Shown here: positions 46,095-55,700 of the stretch, piece after piece
How the letters are laid out: every line of letters starts with the position of its first letter
How positions within the stretch are numbered: position 1 is the stretch's first letter
Program-made: the position numbers and the translations under genes
Notes under the pieces: generated by a model
The model's input: only the letters and a program-made list of their open reading frames with translations
What the model was told of the DNA's origin: nothing
Database searches by the model: none
Assembly: GCF_024171925.1 (NCBI RefSeq)
Contig: NZ_JAMTCO010000004.1
Span: 355,743-419,742, forward strand
Source of the DNA: Actinokineospora diospyrosa
Lineage (GTDB): Bacteria > Actinomycetota > Actinomycetes > Mycobacteriales > Pseudonocardiaceae
Length of the DNA stretch: 64,000 nucleotides
Reading direction: 5' to 3'

Positions 46095-48905
46095 TCAGCG
46101 CAACCGGTCAAGGCGCTCCACCAGCCGCCGGGCCGGGACCGCCCACTCGGCGTGCAGGAGCTCGTACCACTGGCCGCGCACCGGCGCGGGCAGCCGCGCG
46201 AACAGTTCGCCGAACCGGTCGAACTCGCTGTCGAGCGCGGCGGCCCCGTGCGAGCCGACCCGGTTGCGGTTCAAGGTGAGCAGGGCGCGGGCGTAGGTCC
46301 GAGCCACGTCGTCCAGCCCGCTCACCTGGCGCTGTCCCAGGGCGTCGTGCACCGCGAGGTGGGCGTTGATCAGCTCCCAGCGGGGGCGCAGGTCGGCGAA
46401 CTCGAACTGCTCCATCGTGCTGAGGACCTTCGGCGCCCACTGGGTGATGGTCGTGCGGTAGACCTCGTCGTGGGTGTTCTCCCAGGTGGCGTAGTTGAGT
46501 TCGAGGAACTCGATGAGGCTGGCCGACTGGAACCAGCCGTCGGCGATCGCCTCGGCCTTCCAGATCGCCTCGCGCAGGTACCGCAGCCCGAGGTCCGCGT
46601 CGTCACCCGAGTGGATGCGGCCCGCCCGGTTGAGCGCCGACGGGTACCACCGGATGGCCCGCTCGCGGCAGATCTCCAGCGCTTGGTCGATGAGTTCCTT
46701 GGCCCGCTCGAGCGGGTCCTCCTCCAGGTCGGTCCCCTCGCGCGCGGCCTGCAGGAGGCAGATCGCCTGCTCCTGGTAGATCTGCCCGAGCCACGGCTGG
46801 TTGTCCATCCCCACCAGCAGCAGTTCCGCGTGCAGGTAGTGGCCCCAGGCCTCGTCGAACCGCTGGCCGTAGCGGCACACCTCGCCCGCGGTGCTGTGCG
46901 AGATGGCGATGCCCAGCGGGCTGCCCAGGGTCTTGCGCACCCGCAACGCCTCGCTGACCAGGCCGTCGGCCTCCGCGTAGTCCCCGCGTAGCGCCTTCAG
47001 GTACGCCCAGTTCGTCGAGATTGACGCCTGCTCACCGAGCACCTCCGACTCGGCGCCCGCCCGCTTGATCGCCGCCGACGCGTAGCCGTAGTGCTCGTCG
47101 GCTTCGTCCCAGCGGCCGATGTTGCGGGCGAAGAAGCCGAGTTCCTTGCGCGCCTGGGCGGTGAGCCGCTCCCGGCGAGGTTGGGCACAGGACTGCGCGT
47201 GCCCCAGCGCCGCGTGGAAGTGCCGGTCGGCGACGACGATCTCACCGGGCAACCGCATCCAGGCGTTGCCCTGCTCCCTGGCCACCTGGTAGGCCAACTC
47301 GGGGTCGTCGACCGCCGGTAGGCCGTCGAGCAGGGCCACGGCGGGCCTCGCTTGCGAGGTCTGGACCAAGTACCGCGCGACGTTCAGCGCGATGTCCAGC
47401 CAGCTCTCGGGTCTGCCGGTGAGCCACAGGCGGAACCGCTGGACCACAACGCCGATCGCGTCGAAGGTGGGTCGCTGGTCGCCTGCGGGCAGGAACCGGC
47501 GGATCTCGTGGTGCACGAGTTGCATGTAGCGCAGGTCGTCGCGCGCGGCGGCGGCGCGGAACTCGGTGGCGACCTGCTCGGCCCCGCGCTCGAAGTCCGA
47601 CAGCAGCAGGTAGTGCAACCGGGCCGCGCGCTGCCGGTCGAACCGTCGCTTGTAGACATCGAGCCTGGCCAACTGCTGGGTCTTGACGCTGCCCCGCTCT
47701 TGCGGGTCGTCGTCCACGAGCGTGGCGTCGATGGCGTTGACGACGTCGTCGTAGCTCCTCTCCTCCACGGCGAACGCGGTGGCCGCGGCCGCCCACAGCG
47801 TGCGACGCCAGGAGGTGTCGTGGTCGTGCAACGGGATCAGCCTGCGGATGAGCTCCTCGGCCAGCGCGTCGTGCAGGGTGACGTCCTGGCCGTTGGCGCG
47901 CAACCGGATCCAGGGCCGCGACCGCAGCGCCGCCCAGGCGCGCGGCCAGTCCGGCGCGTCGTCGGGCAGCGGCCGGTCGGCCATGATCGCCTGCCAAACC
48001 CGCTGGTCGACGCTGTGGCGGACCACGGCGAGCCGCTTGATCGCCTCGGACCAGAAGCCCTTGCCGCGGAAGGGGGTGATCAGCGTGCGGCGGAAGGACT
48101 CGCGCTGGTACTCGTGGTGCGGCGGCGCGACCGCGGTCTCCGGTGGTGGGCTGTTGCCGCGCAGGTAGTCGACGGCGAGTTCGAGCCAGAGCGGGTGGCC
48201 CTCGGTCAGCGACACGAGCGCGGTCACCAGGTCCGCGGGCAGGCGGCGGCCGATCTCGCTGTCGCTGAGGAACAGCCGCCCCTCCTGCTCGGTGAAGCCG
48301 CCCAGGTCCAGCACGGCGGTCGTCAGCTCGCCCGCCGCGGTGCTCACCTGCTCGGCGATGGTGTCCGCGCCGTCCGCGGGCCTGCCGGAGAGCACGAACA
48401 CCGTGGCCGGGAGCTCGGCCATCCAGGCCACCAGGGTGGTGAGCAGGTACGAGTCGCGGATGACCTCGACGGTGTCGAGCGGGATGACGACCGTGGCGCC
48501 GGTGCGGTCGCGGAAACTCTCGTAGCACCGGCGGAACTCGGCGCGGGTCCTGGTCTGCACGGCCAAGGCGCTCTCCCCGCCGCCCGGGGTCGCGGCGGCG
48601 CTGGTGAGGTAGCGCAGAAAGTCCCCGAAGTGGATCCCGTCGGGGTCGAGCCCCTCGGCCACCCGCCGCTGCACGTTCTCCAGCGCCCAGTACTCGGAGT
48701 CGTCGACGTCCAACGGCTCCAACCAGGTGGTGGCTCCCCGCGTCCCGGCCGCCGCGAGCGCGCGCAACATCCTGGTCTTGCCGACACCTCCCGGGCCGTA
48801 GAGCAGGACCACCTTGCTCTGCCCGGTGTCGCGCACCTGATCGATCTCGGCGAGCAGCAGGCCCTCGGCGGCGCGCGGCACGTAGTGGGACTCGGGCATC
48901 GACAT
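46095..48905 (-). CDS. P-loop NTPase with TPR C-terminus
   Basis: ATG 48905 lies two bases after the stop of the TIR-NTPase gene; the frame further upstream is antisense-like filler. The 936-residue protein has Walker A GPGGVGKT (37-44) and VVIPLD (139-144) as Walker B, followed by a winged-helix-like region. A helical-repeat half contains TPR-like pairs (GRWDEADEHYGYASAAIKRA, then ALRGDYAEADGLVSEALRVR). There is no TIR and no DNA-binding head. It probably forms a complex with the coupled TIR-NTPase and the radical SAM enzyme 49 bases downstream. The role is unknown. Confidence 0.85.
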   Translation of the reverse strand: MSMPESHYVPRAAEGLLLAEIDQVRDTGQSKVVLLYGPGGVGKTRMLRALAAAGTRGATTWLEPLDVDDSEYWALENVQRRVAEGLDPDGIHFGDFLRYLTSAAATPGGGESALAVQTRTRAEFRRCYESFRDRTGATVVIPLDTVEVIRDSYLLTTLVAWMAELPATVFVLSGRPADGADTIAEQVSTAAGELTTAVLDLGGFTEQEGRLFLSDSEIGRRLPADLVTALVSLTEGHPLWLELAVDYLRGNSPPPETAVAPPHHEYQRESFRRTLITPFRGKGFWSEAIKRLAVVRHSVDQRVWQAIMADRPLPDDAPDWPRAWAALRSRPWIRLRANGQDVTLHDALAEELIRRLIPLHDHDTSWRRTLWAAAATAFAVEERSYDDVVNAIDATLVDDDPQERGSVKTQQLARLDVYKRRFDRQRAARLHYLLLSDFERGAEQVATEFRAAAARDDLRYMQLVHHEIRRFLPAGDQRPTFDAIGVVVQRFRLWLTGRPESWLDIALNVARYLVQTSQARPAVALLDGLPAVDDPELAYQVAREQGNAWMRLPGEIVVADRHFHAALGHAQSCAQPRRERLTAQARKELGFFARNIGRWDEADEHYGYASAAIKRAGAESEVLGEQASISTNWAYLKALRGDYAEADGLVSEALRVRKTLGSPLGIAISHSTAGEVCRYGQRFDEAWGHYLHAELLLVGMDNQPWLGQIYQEQAICLLQAAREGTDLEEDPLERAKELIDQALEICRERAIRWYPSALNRAGRIHSGDDADLGLRYLREAIWKAEAIADGWFQSASLIEFLELNYATWENTHDEVYRTTITQWAPKVLSTMEQFEFADLRPRWELINAHLAVHDALGQRQVSGLDDVARTYARALLTLNRNRVGSHGAAALDSEFDRFGELFARLPAPVRGQWYELLHAEWAVPARRLVERLDRLR

Positions 48906-48907
48906 GA

Positions 48908-50770
48908 TCAGGTGCCTCCCCCGATGTTCTGCGCCACGCTGGTCAGCACCGCGTCGAACAGTCCGTTGTGCGGCTTGGTCAGCGCCGCGAACTCCCGGTC
49001 CTCGCGGAGCTGTCGGCGCACCGACGCGCGGAACTCGGCGGGTCCGAACGCGGGTCCGAACGTGTCCGGCTGGATGACCCGCTTGGCCAGCGCGGCCGCC
49101 GTGTCGGGCAGCTTGGCGGCCAGGCCACCCGCGTCGGTGCACTGGAGCAGCATCGCCTCGTGCCAGATCAGTTCTAGGAACACCCGCACCCGATCGCTGC
49201 CGTTGATGCCGTTGGCGGCCAGTCCCTCGTAGAGCTCGCGCGCGCTGGAGTGCACGACCCGCCTGCGCTCGTCGTCGCGGTGGAAGTGCTTGCACAGCAA
49301 CGCCCGGAACGGCGGGAACAGCGAGTGCCACAGATCGGAGACACCGGTGACCAGCGCGGTTTTGCCGATGGCGTCCCACAGGTCCTCGACCGCCCACGCC
49401 GCCTCGGTGAGCGCGGCGCCGAACTCGGCGTCGTGGTCGAGGTGGTGCTTGAGGTGGGAGGTGGTGACCATCCGGTACGCCGAGATGAGCTCGAGGGCCT
49501 TGAGCAGCACGCCGTAGCGTTCGGCGATCTTGTCGCCGGGTTCGACCAGCGTGTGCATCGAGAGCAGCTCCCCCTCGACGTAGGGGCGGACCACCGTGTC
49601 GAACACGCGGTAGTCCGAGCAGGCGTCGGAGTCGTAGAACTGATCGATCCGCGCCCACTCCACCGAGCGGACCAGCAGCGCGGGCAGTCCGACGCTGAGT
49701 TGCTGCAGCGCGGCGGTCCACTGGGTGACGTGGTCGCGCTGGAACTCGACCTGGCTGTCGGTGGAGATCTCGTTGAGCATGTCGCGCACCACGCGGTCGC
49801 CGAATTCGCTCAGGTTCACCACGCGGAAGTCCAGGACGGGCTCCCCCTGGCAGTTCATCCCGGACCACTCGCCCGCCCGTCGGCTGGCCACCACCAGGGT
49901 CATCCTGGTGTCGGGCTTGCTGGGTTTGGAGTTGACCTCGTCGAACACCCGGCTCGCCAGGATCCGGAAGGACTCCACGGTCGAGCGGTCCAGCAGTTCC
50001 GCGCTGTCGAGCACCGCGATGTGGTGGCGCCCCCGCTTCAGGATGATCCGCACGAGGTCGCCCACGAGGTCATCGGCCGAGCCCTGCGGGTCGGCTTCGG
50101 CGTTGAACAGCAAGCGGAGCAGGCGGTCGGCGTCGTGGCGCAGGTCAAGCGGTTGCTCGCGCAGGTCGACGGTGGTTGTGAGCTTGTCGGAGTAGTTCTC
50201 GGCGAGTTTCGCGCACACCTTGGTGAGGAACCACGTCTTGCCCAGTTTCGGCGGTGCCGTCACGATCCAGAAGTCGTGTTCGCCCGACGTCTTCATCGCG
50301 TCCAACACCCGGTTGAGCTCGTCGTGGCGGTTGCGGAAAGGCCCTTCCCGCGATCGCTCGACGGAAGGTCCAGGGCTGCCTGCGATGGGCACGACGCCCA
50401 GGGCGTCGACCAGTTCGTTCTGCGAGACGGGGGGAAGGAGATCCACCTGGTCCCACAGCCGCCCCCAGCCGTCCTTGCTCCCCTCGGCGACCCTGTATTT
50501 GTAGAGGAGCCTGCGCTGCTCCTTGAGTTCGCGGTAAGCCGCCATCTGGTGCTCCACCTGGCAGTACTCGGTACCCAGTGCGGCGGGCGACATCAGCACC
50601 ACGAACGCGTCCGCCCGCTCGACCTCCTGGGCAATGGCCCCCGGCGACCGGGTGCCCCGGTCCTGGGGTGGTTCGAAGTAGACCTCGGCACCGCGCTCGC
50701 GCAGGACCCCGGCGACCCTGGTCGCGATCTCGGAATCGGCGGAGGAGTAGCTGAGGAAAATTCGGGTCAT
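48908..50770 (-). CDS. TIR-domain P-loop NTPase
   Basis: ATG 50770 follows GGAGG. The 620-residue protein starts with a TIR domain (TRIFLSYSSADSEIATRV) that keeps C70 and E73 in EYCQVEHQM, and then a P-loop (APPKLGKT, 172-179, alanine replacing the first glycine) with Walker B IAVLD (251-255). The C-terminal 250 residues are helical, without recognisable TPR. It differs from the TIR-STAND proteins at 31440 and 39542, lacking their FVGRY linker and TPR half. It heads a three-gene operon with an NTPase-TPR protein and a SPASM enzyme. NADase activity is a family-based expectation. Confidence 0.87.
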   Translation of the reverse strand: MTRIFLSYSSADSEIATRVAGVLRERGAEVYFEPPQDRGTRSPGAIAQEVERADAFVVLMSPAALGTEYCQVEHQMAAYRELKEQRRLLYKYRVAEGSKDGWGRLWDQVDLLPPVSQNELVDALGVVPIAGSPGPSVERSREGPFRNRHDELNRVLDAMKTSGEHDFWIVTAPPKLGKTWFLTKVCAKLAENYSDKLTTTVDLREQPLDLRHDADRLLRLLFNAEADPQGSADDLVGDLVRIILKRGRHHIAVLDSAELLDRSTVESFRILASRVFDEVNSKPSKPDTRMTLVVASRRAGEWSGMNCQGEPVLDFRVVNLSEFGDRVVRDMLNEISTDSQVEFQRDHVTQWTAALQQLSVGLPALLVRSVEWARIDQFYDSDACSDYRVFDTVVRPYVEGELLSMHTLVEPGDKIAERYGVLLKALELISAYRMVTTSHLKHHLDHDAEFGAALTEAAWAVEDLWDAIGKTALVTGVSDLWHSLFPPFRALLCKHFHRDDERRRVVHSSARELYEGLAANGINGSDRVRVFLELIWHEAMLLQCTDAGGLAAKLPDTAAALAKRVIQPDTFGPAFGPAEFRASVRRQLREDREFAALTKPHNGLFDAVLTSVAQNIGGGT

Positions 50771-51258
50771 CCCCGTCCACCTCCGCTCGGGTTGGCGATG
50801 TCGCGTGCACCCCACTCGCCTTCACAAGATCGCGCTACCCAGGTGGCCGTTACGGCGGGCCAGTGGTCAAGTTGTGGACATTCGCCACGCGCCCGACAAG
50901 GACAGCAAAGGCGGAAGTTCGGCGCAAGGCAGACCCGCTTCACGGGAGAACATCACCCGCACAGGTGGTTCCGGTGGCGATATCTCGCCGACCGCCGGAA
51001 AGCTGGACTACCTCTCACTTCCTGTTTGTGTGGTCAGTCATCCACACCGCAGGTCAGGGAAGTACGCCGCGGTGCGGATTCCCGCACCGCGAATGGGTTA
51101 CCGATTTCCCACTCCGCGCGACCGGAGCGAATTCGGTGATGTTCCCGGCGAACTTGCATCCGCCGATTGGCGAGGTAATCGAGAGCACGGCCAAGGCGCT
51201 CACAATCGCCGAGGTCGCCGCTTCAGGGTGCCCTATTTGGCGCGGGGTGTCACCAAAA
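50771..51258. other. gene-poor promoter region upstream of the TIR-NTPase operon
   Basis: About 490 bases of lower G+C than its surroundings. No gene is convincing. Two minus-strand mini-frames, 51034-51159 (41 codons) and 50867-50953 (28 codons), are the only peptide-sized candidates, and neither has a good ribosome site. Confidence 0.45.
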
Positions 51259-51828
51259 TCAGGGGCGTGGACCGGCGCCGTGGAGAAGGGTGTCGATCAC
51301 TTTGGTGGCCAGTTCGTGGGGGTCGGTGCCGGTGGTGTTGTGGGCGGCCTCGCCGATGAGGGCGTAGTAGACCTGGCAGGTCCACGGGAGGTCGGCGTCG
51401 GCGGCGACCAGGCCCGCGGCTTGGGCCCTGGCGAGCAGGGCGACGCAGCGGGTCACCAGTTGTTGTTGGCCTTGGGCCCACTTGGAGCCGGGGGCGAACG
51501 ACTCGGTCATGGCGAACGGCCAGCCCAGTTTGACCCGCAGGACCTCGGCGGTGATCTGGTGCAGGGCGACCAGGGGCGGCGCGGTGTCGGGGTGGGCCGA
51601 CTCGATGACGACGTCGAGTTGGTCGAGGACGTTGCGGACCATGGCGTCCACGAGGGCCTGCCGGTTGGCGAAGCGGCGGTGGATTGTGGTCCGGGCGACA
51701 CCCGCGGCCTCAGCGATCTGCTCGAGCGACGCGGCCGGGTTGGCCGCCAGCACCCGCTCCGCCGCTTCGAGGATGGTGCGGACGCTGCGCTCGGCGTCGG
51801 CGCGCAGGGGGCGCTCCTGGGTGGCCAC
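51259..51828 (-). CDS. TetR/AcrR-family repressor
   Basis: A 189-residue protein. The DNA-binding head is SVRTILEAAERVLAANPAAS, then LEQIAEAAGVARTTIHRRFA. The C-terminal helical domain (WPFAMTESFAPGSKW and onwards) would bind a ligand. It is divergent from the SDR gene with 106 bases between them, containing two copies of a palindrome. The usual logic is repression of itself and the SDR gene until a ligand, perhaps the SDR substrate, binds. Confidence 0.9.
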   Translation of the reverse strand: MATQERPLRADAERSVRTILEAAERVLAANPAASLEQIAEAAGVARTTIHRRFANRQALVDAMVRNVLDQLDVVIESAHPDTAPPLVALHQITAEVLRVKLGWPFAMTESFAPGSKWAQGQQQLVTRCVALLARAQAAGLVAADADLPWTCQVYYALIGEAAHNTTGTDPHELATKVIDTLLHGAGPRP

Positions 51829-51851
51829 GACCGTACGCTACCTCGCGACCG

Positions 51852-51879
51852 TTAACTGCGACAGAGCTGGTGCAGTTAG
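51852..51879. promoter_or_regulatory. TetR operator copy 1
   Basis: TTAACTGC and GCAGTTAG flank a 12-base spacer. The inner bases also match copy 2 (CTGC, ACA, then GGTGCAG). It lies 23 bases upstream of the TetR start. Confidence 0.6.
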
Positions 51880-51883
51880 CTAC

Positions 51884-51911
51884 TTATCTGCTACACATAT
51901 GGTGCAGATAA
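51884..51911. promoter_or_regulatory. TetR operator copy 2
   Basis: TTATCTGC and GCAGATAA flank a 12-base spacer, with the same architecture as copy 1 and centres 32 bases apart (about three helical turns). It lies 23 bases upstream of the SDR start, so each gene has one site at an equal distance. Confidence 0.6.
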
Positions 51912-51934
51912 TCGAGCCGTAGAGGAGTGGGGCC

Positions 51935-52711
51935 ATGAGCACAGCACTGGTCACCGGGGCGTCCGCCGGGTTGGGTGCCGAGTTCGCCGAGCGGTTCGCC
52001 GCCCGCGGGTACGACGTCGTGCTGGTGGCGCGTAGCGAACAGCGCTTGGAGGAGCTCGCCCGGCGCCTGCGCGACACCCACGGGGTGCGCGCGGAGGTGA
52101 TCGCGCAGGACCTGAGCGCCGCCGACGCCGTGCCCGCGATCGTGGGGCGGCTCACCGCGAAGGGCATCTCGGTGCACACCCTGGTCAACAACGCCGGGTT
52201 CGGCACGGCGGGCCGGTTCGAGGAGATCGCCGACGGCCGGGACCGGGACCAGTTGATGGTCAACGTGGTCAGCCTGGTGGCGCTGAGCAGGGCGTTGATC
52301 CCGCAGGTGCTGGCGAACGGGGGCGCGGTCATCAATGTCGCGTCCACCGCCGCCCTGCAACCGACGCCGTACTTCGCAACGTACGCGGCGGGCAAGACAT
52401 TCGTGCTCAACTTCAGCCTCGCCTTGCGCGCGGAGCTGAAGGGGCGCGCAACCGTGCTGTGCGTGTGCCCCGGCCCCACCGAGACGCTGTTCTTCGACAC
52501 GGTGGAGGTCGGGCGCAAGGCTGCGATCGGCGGAAAGTTCATGTCGGCCGAAGCCGTCGTCGCCGCAACGTTGCGCGCGCTGGACCGCGACCGCGGCTAC
52601 CTCGTGCCGGGTCTGCTCAACGCCGCCAACGCCCACCTCTCCCCGCGCCGCCCGCGCAAGATGGTCGCCGCCATCGCCGAGCGCGTGTCCCGCGGCGTGC
52701 TGCCCGCCTGA
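51935..52711 (+). CDS. short-chain dehydrogenase/reductase
   Basis: A 258-residue protein with the NAD(P)-binding TGASAGLG (7-14), NNAG, catalytic S137, and Y150-x3-K154 in TYAAGKTFV. R33 after VLVA favours NADP(H). The form resembles DltE-like SDRs that reduce ketones or aldehydes; the substrate is not known. It is preceded by GAGGAG and controlled, very probably, by the divergent TetR repressor through twin operators. It ends seven bases before the end of the convergent M48 gene. Confidence 0.9.
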   Translation: MSTALVTGASAGLGAEFAERFAARGYDVVLVARSEQRLEELARRLRDTHGVRAEVIAQDLSAADAVPAIVGRLTAKGISVHTLVNNAGFGTAGRFEEIADGRDRDQLMVNVVSLVALSRALIPQVLANGGAVINVASTAALQPTPYFATYAAGKTFVLNFSLALRAELKGRATVLCVCPGPTETLFFDTVEVGRKAAIGGKFMSAEAVVAATLRALDRDRGYLVPGLLNAANAHLSPRRPRKMVAAIAERVSRGVLPA

Positions 52712-52717
52712 GACCCG

Positions 52718-55700
52718 TCACGGCAACCGCGCCGTCGCCGTCGCGACCAGGCTGTCCATAAGGGACGGTTTGACGACCCGCTTCCCCATGTGGGAAACGA
52801 CGCTGAGCGTGGTGCCCTTCAGGATCCAGACCTGGCGGCTGTGCAGCGTCAGATAGGGGCCGCGGTAGGTCACGTCGGCGACCCAGGGCACACCGCCAAC
52901 GACGTCGGTGGTGACGTCCTGGACGATCGAGCCCGAAATCACGCGGTAGCGGTGGCAACGCGTGTAGTTGGCCTCGACCTCCCGCAACACCGCCGCGGCG
53001 TCGCCCGGGTACCGGTAGATGGTGTGGGTCAACCACGCCCCGTCTGGCAGGGTGAACTTCCGCGACACCTGGCTCTCCGTCGGGGGACCGATCGTCGCGC
53101 CGCACTCGGCGGGCTCCAGCTTGACCTCCGACGAGCCACCGCCACCGGTTGACGGCGGGTCCTCCTTGGACCCCGCGGGCAGGTCGGTGGCGGTGAGCAG
53201 CGACGGGCCCAATTCCACTGGCGGCGGCGCGGTGGTGGTCGTCGGGGCGGCACTGGTCGTCGGGGCGGTACTCGGCGCGGGGGTGGTACTCGGCATCGCG
53301 GCCTGGATGGAGCTCTCGCCGAAGGGGAGCAGGCGCAGCAGCGCCATGATCTCGGTGTTGGCGTCGGCGAACTCCTCGGTGACGGGTGTCGGGTCGCCGC
53401 CAGGGCTCGCGAACAGGCGGACGCACTCGTCGGCACCGCGCCGCTGCGCGTCCAGGATCGCGTCCCAGTGTCGCCGAGCCTCCGGCACCGGCGGGCCGGG
53501 GAACGCACGGGCCGCATCGACGTGGGCCAGGAGTTCTTGGCAGCGAACCACTTCCGCGCCGCGGTCGGTCGTCGTCATGCCGATGGCCGCCGCGTACTGG
53601 GCCCGTGTAGCGTTGTTGAGCAACGACAACCCACCCCCGTGCGTCCAGATCTCCAGCGCGGCTTGGGGATCGAGCACCGCGGCGGTCGGTTGCGGTGGCA
53701 GCAGGGCCACCGCGGGCGGTACGGCCACCGGGTGGTACACCAACGCGATCGCGGTCAGCACTACCACGGGCACCACCGCCACCCGCCGCACCGGCCGGGA
53801 CATTGCCTTGCGCCGCAGGAGGAGCGCTGCCAGTACGGCCGCGGCGACCGCGGTGAACGGGAGCACCTGCATCGGCCGCCTGGCAAGGATCGCGTCGACC
53901 CCGCCCGCGGCACCGTGCGCGACCCAGATCGCCGCACATCCCGCGATACCGGTGAGCCACGCCGCTATCAACGCCGACGTGACCCCGGCGCGGCGCGCCA
54001 CCAACGCCGCTCCCAACTGGACGATCGCGACCGCGACCAACTGCGCCGCGGTCAACGCCAGCGCGCCCTCGGGTGTGGTCTTACCCGTCCACGCGAGGAC
54101 GGTGACAGCCGTTGCCGCGACGGCCATGCCCACCGCGCCGACAACGAACGTGGCCCGAGGCGGGCGCACCAGCACCGCGGGCACCAACCACACCAAGGTA
54201 AGGGCGATGGTGTTGCCGATCGGGTCCGTGTTGCTGATGAACGTGAGGAAGACCGCTTTCAGCACCGCCGCGTCGAACCCGCCACCCGCGAGCTCGCCGA
54301 GCCTGGCAGCGGCGGGACCCAGGTGCGTGTCCCACGACAGCGTGTACGCGTGCGCGGTTGGCAGCCACCCCAAGCAACCCCAACACACGACCAGGGTCGC
54401 GGCAGCGACAGCGGCACCCCGCACGCCACGGGCGCGCTCGCCCAACCGCAACGCGCACCACCCGGCCCAACCGCACAGCAGGACGGCGACGACCACACCC
54501 AGCGCCCGCAGCGCCAGGGAAAGCGGGGACACCTGCAGGTTCTGCGGATCGGCCAGGACCGTCGGCGCGAACAGGACGCCCACCGCCAGCCCGAGACCGA
54601 TGCCGAGCCCCGGTTGGACGAAGACCCGGCGACGTTCCCCGCCCAAGCGCACGTATTCCGCACCGCGCCAGGCGGCCACGCACACGAGGGCGGCCGCGCC
54701 GAGCGACCACGCCCAGTCCTGGACCACCAGCCCGGGGGAGTCCGCGCGCAGCCACAGGAGTTGCAGCCCCAAGGACGCGGTGTTGGCGACGACCTGCCAG
54801 GTGAGGCCCCCGAGGAAGAACGGCCAGAACCCGGGGCGCAGCAACAGAACGGGGTTGGCCGTGATGGCCGCCCGTGCCGTGCGGCCGGGGTGGTTGCCGA
54901 ACCGGGGCGTGGCCAGGTCCGGCAGCGATCGGAAGGGGTCCTGCGCCCCGGTCCAGTGCGCGACCAGAACGTCGGCGTGGTGTTCGCGGGCGCGCAGCAC
55001 CGAGAGCCGGGCTATGTAAGCGAGGGCGATCAAGGCGGGGAACCACACCAGGTACGGCCAGTTCGGCTGCCCCAGCCGCACGAACGCGTCGCGCAGGATG
55101 CTGACCATGAACGGCAGGACGGCGACCAGCAGCACGGACCGCCAGATCGCGATCGTGGCGTAGGTGATCGGCACGTCCCGGTGCCGCAGGTGGGCCAGTT
55201 CGTGCAGCACGACGGCCTCGAAGGCGGGGCGGTCGCGGTCGTGCAGCAGCACCAGGCCGACGTCAAGGCAGACGATGGGCCTGCGGTGGGTGCCGAACGC
55301 GAGACCCCCCGCCTTGGTGCTGCGCGCGTCGAGCCGGAACTCGGGCATCGTGGCCAGCCCGGCCTTGCCGGTCAGCTCGGTGAGGGTCCCTTCAAGCCGG
55401 TCCCACAACGCGGGGACCTCGCGCAACAGCACGAGCCTGCCGCGTCGGATCCGCCAGGCGGGTTGGGCCACGTAGAACAGCCAGGCCACCAGGGCGAGCA
55501 GCAGGAGGCCGCCGCCGACCCAGAGCATCTGGGGCGCGCGGAGGCGGTAGATGCAGTCGTAGTACGTGCGCCACTTGCTCTCGTCGGGCTCGAGCACGAT
55601 CATGGCGCCCGCGTAGAGGTCGCTGGTCACCTGGCAGCGCATCCTGGCCAGTCCTTGCCCGGAGGCGGCGAACGTGGCGAAGTGGTCCGCGACGTAGGTG

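Noticed and set aside
47352..49232. 626-codon plus-strand frame
   Set aside because: Antisense to the NTPase-TPR and TIR-NTPase genes; composition is typical of a shadow frame.
44570..50770. Assigning the operon as a standard FxsB/FxsC/FxsT system
   Set aside because: No FxSxx-ending peptide is present, TIR is fused to a P-loop, and the SPASM protein lacks the long FxsB extension.
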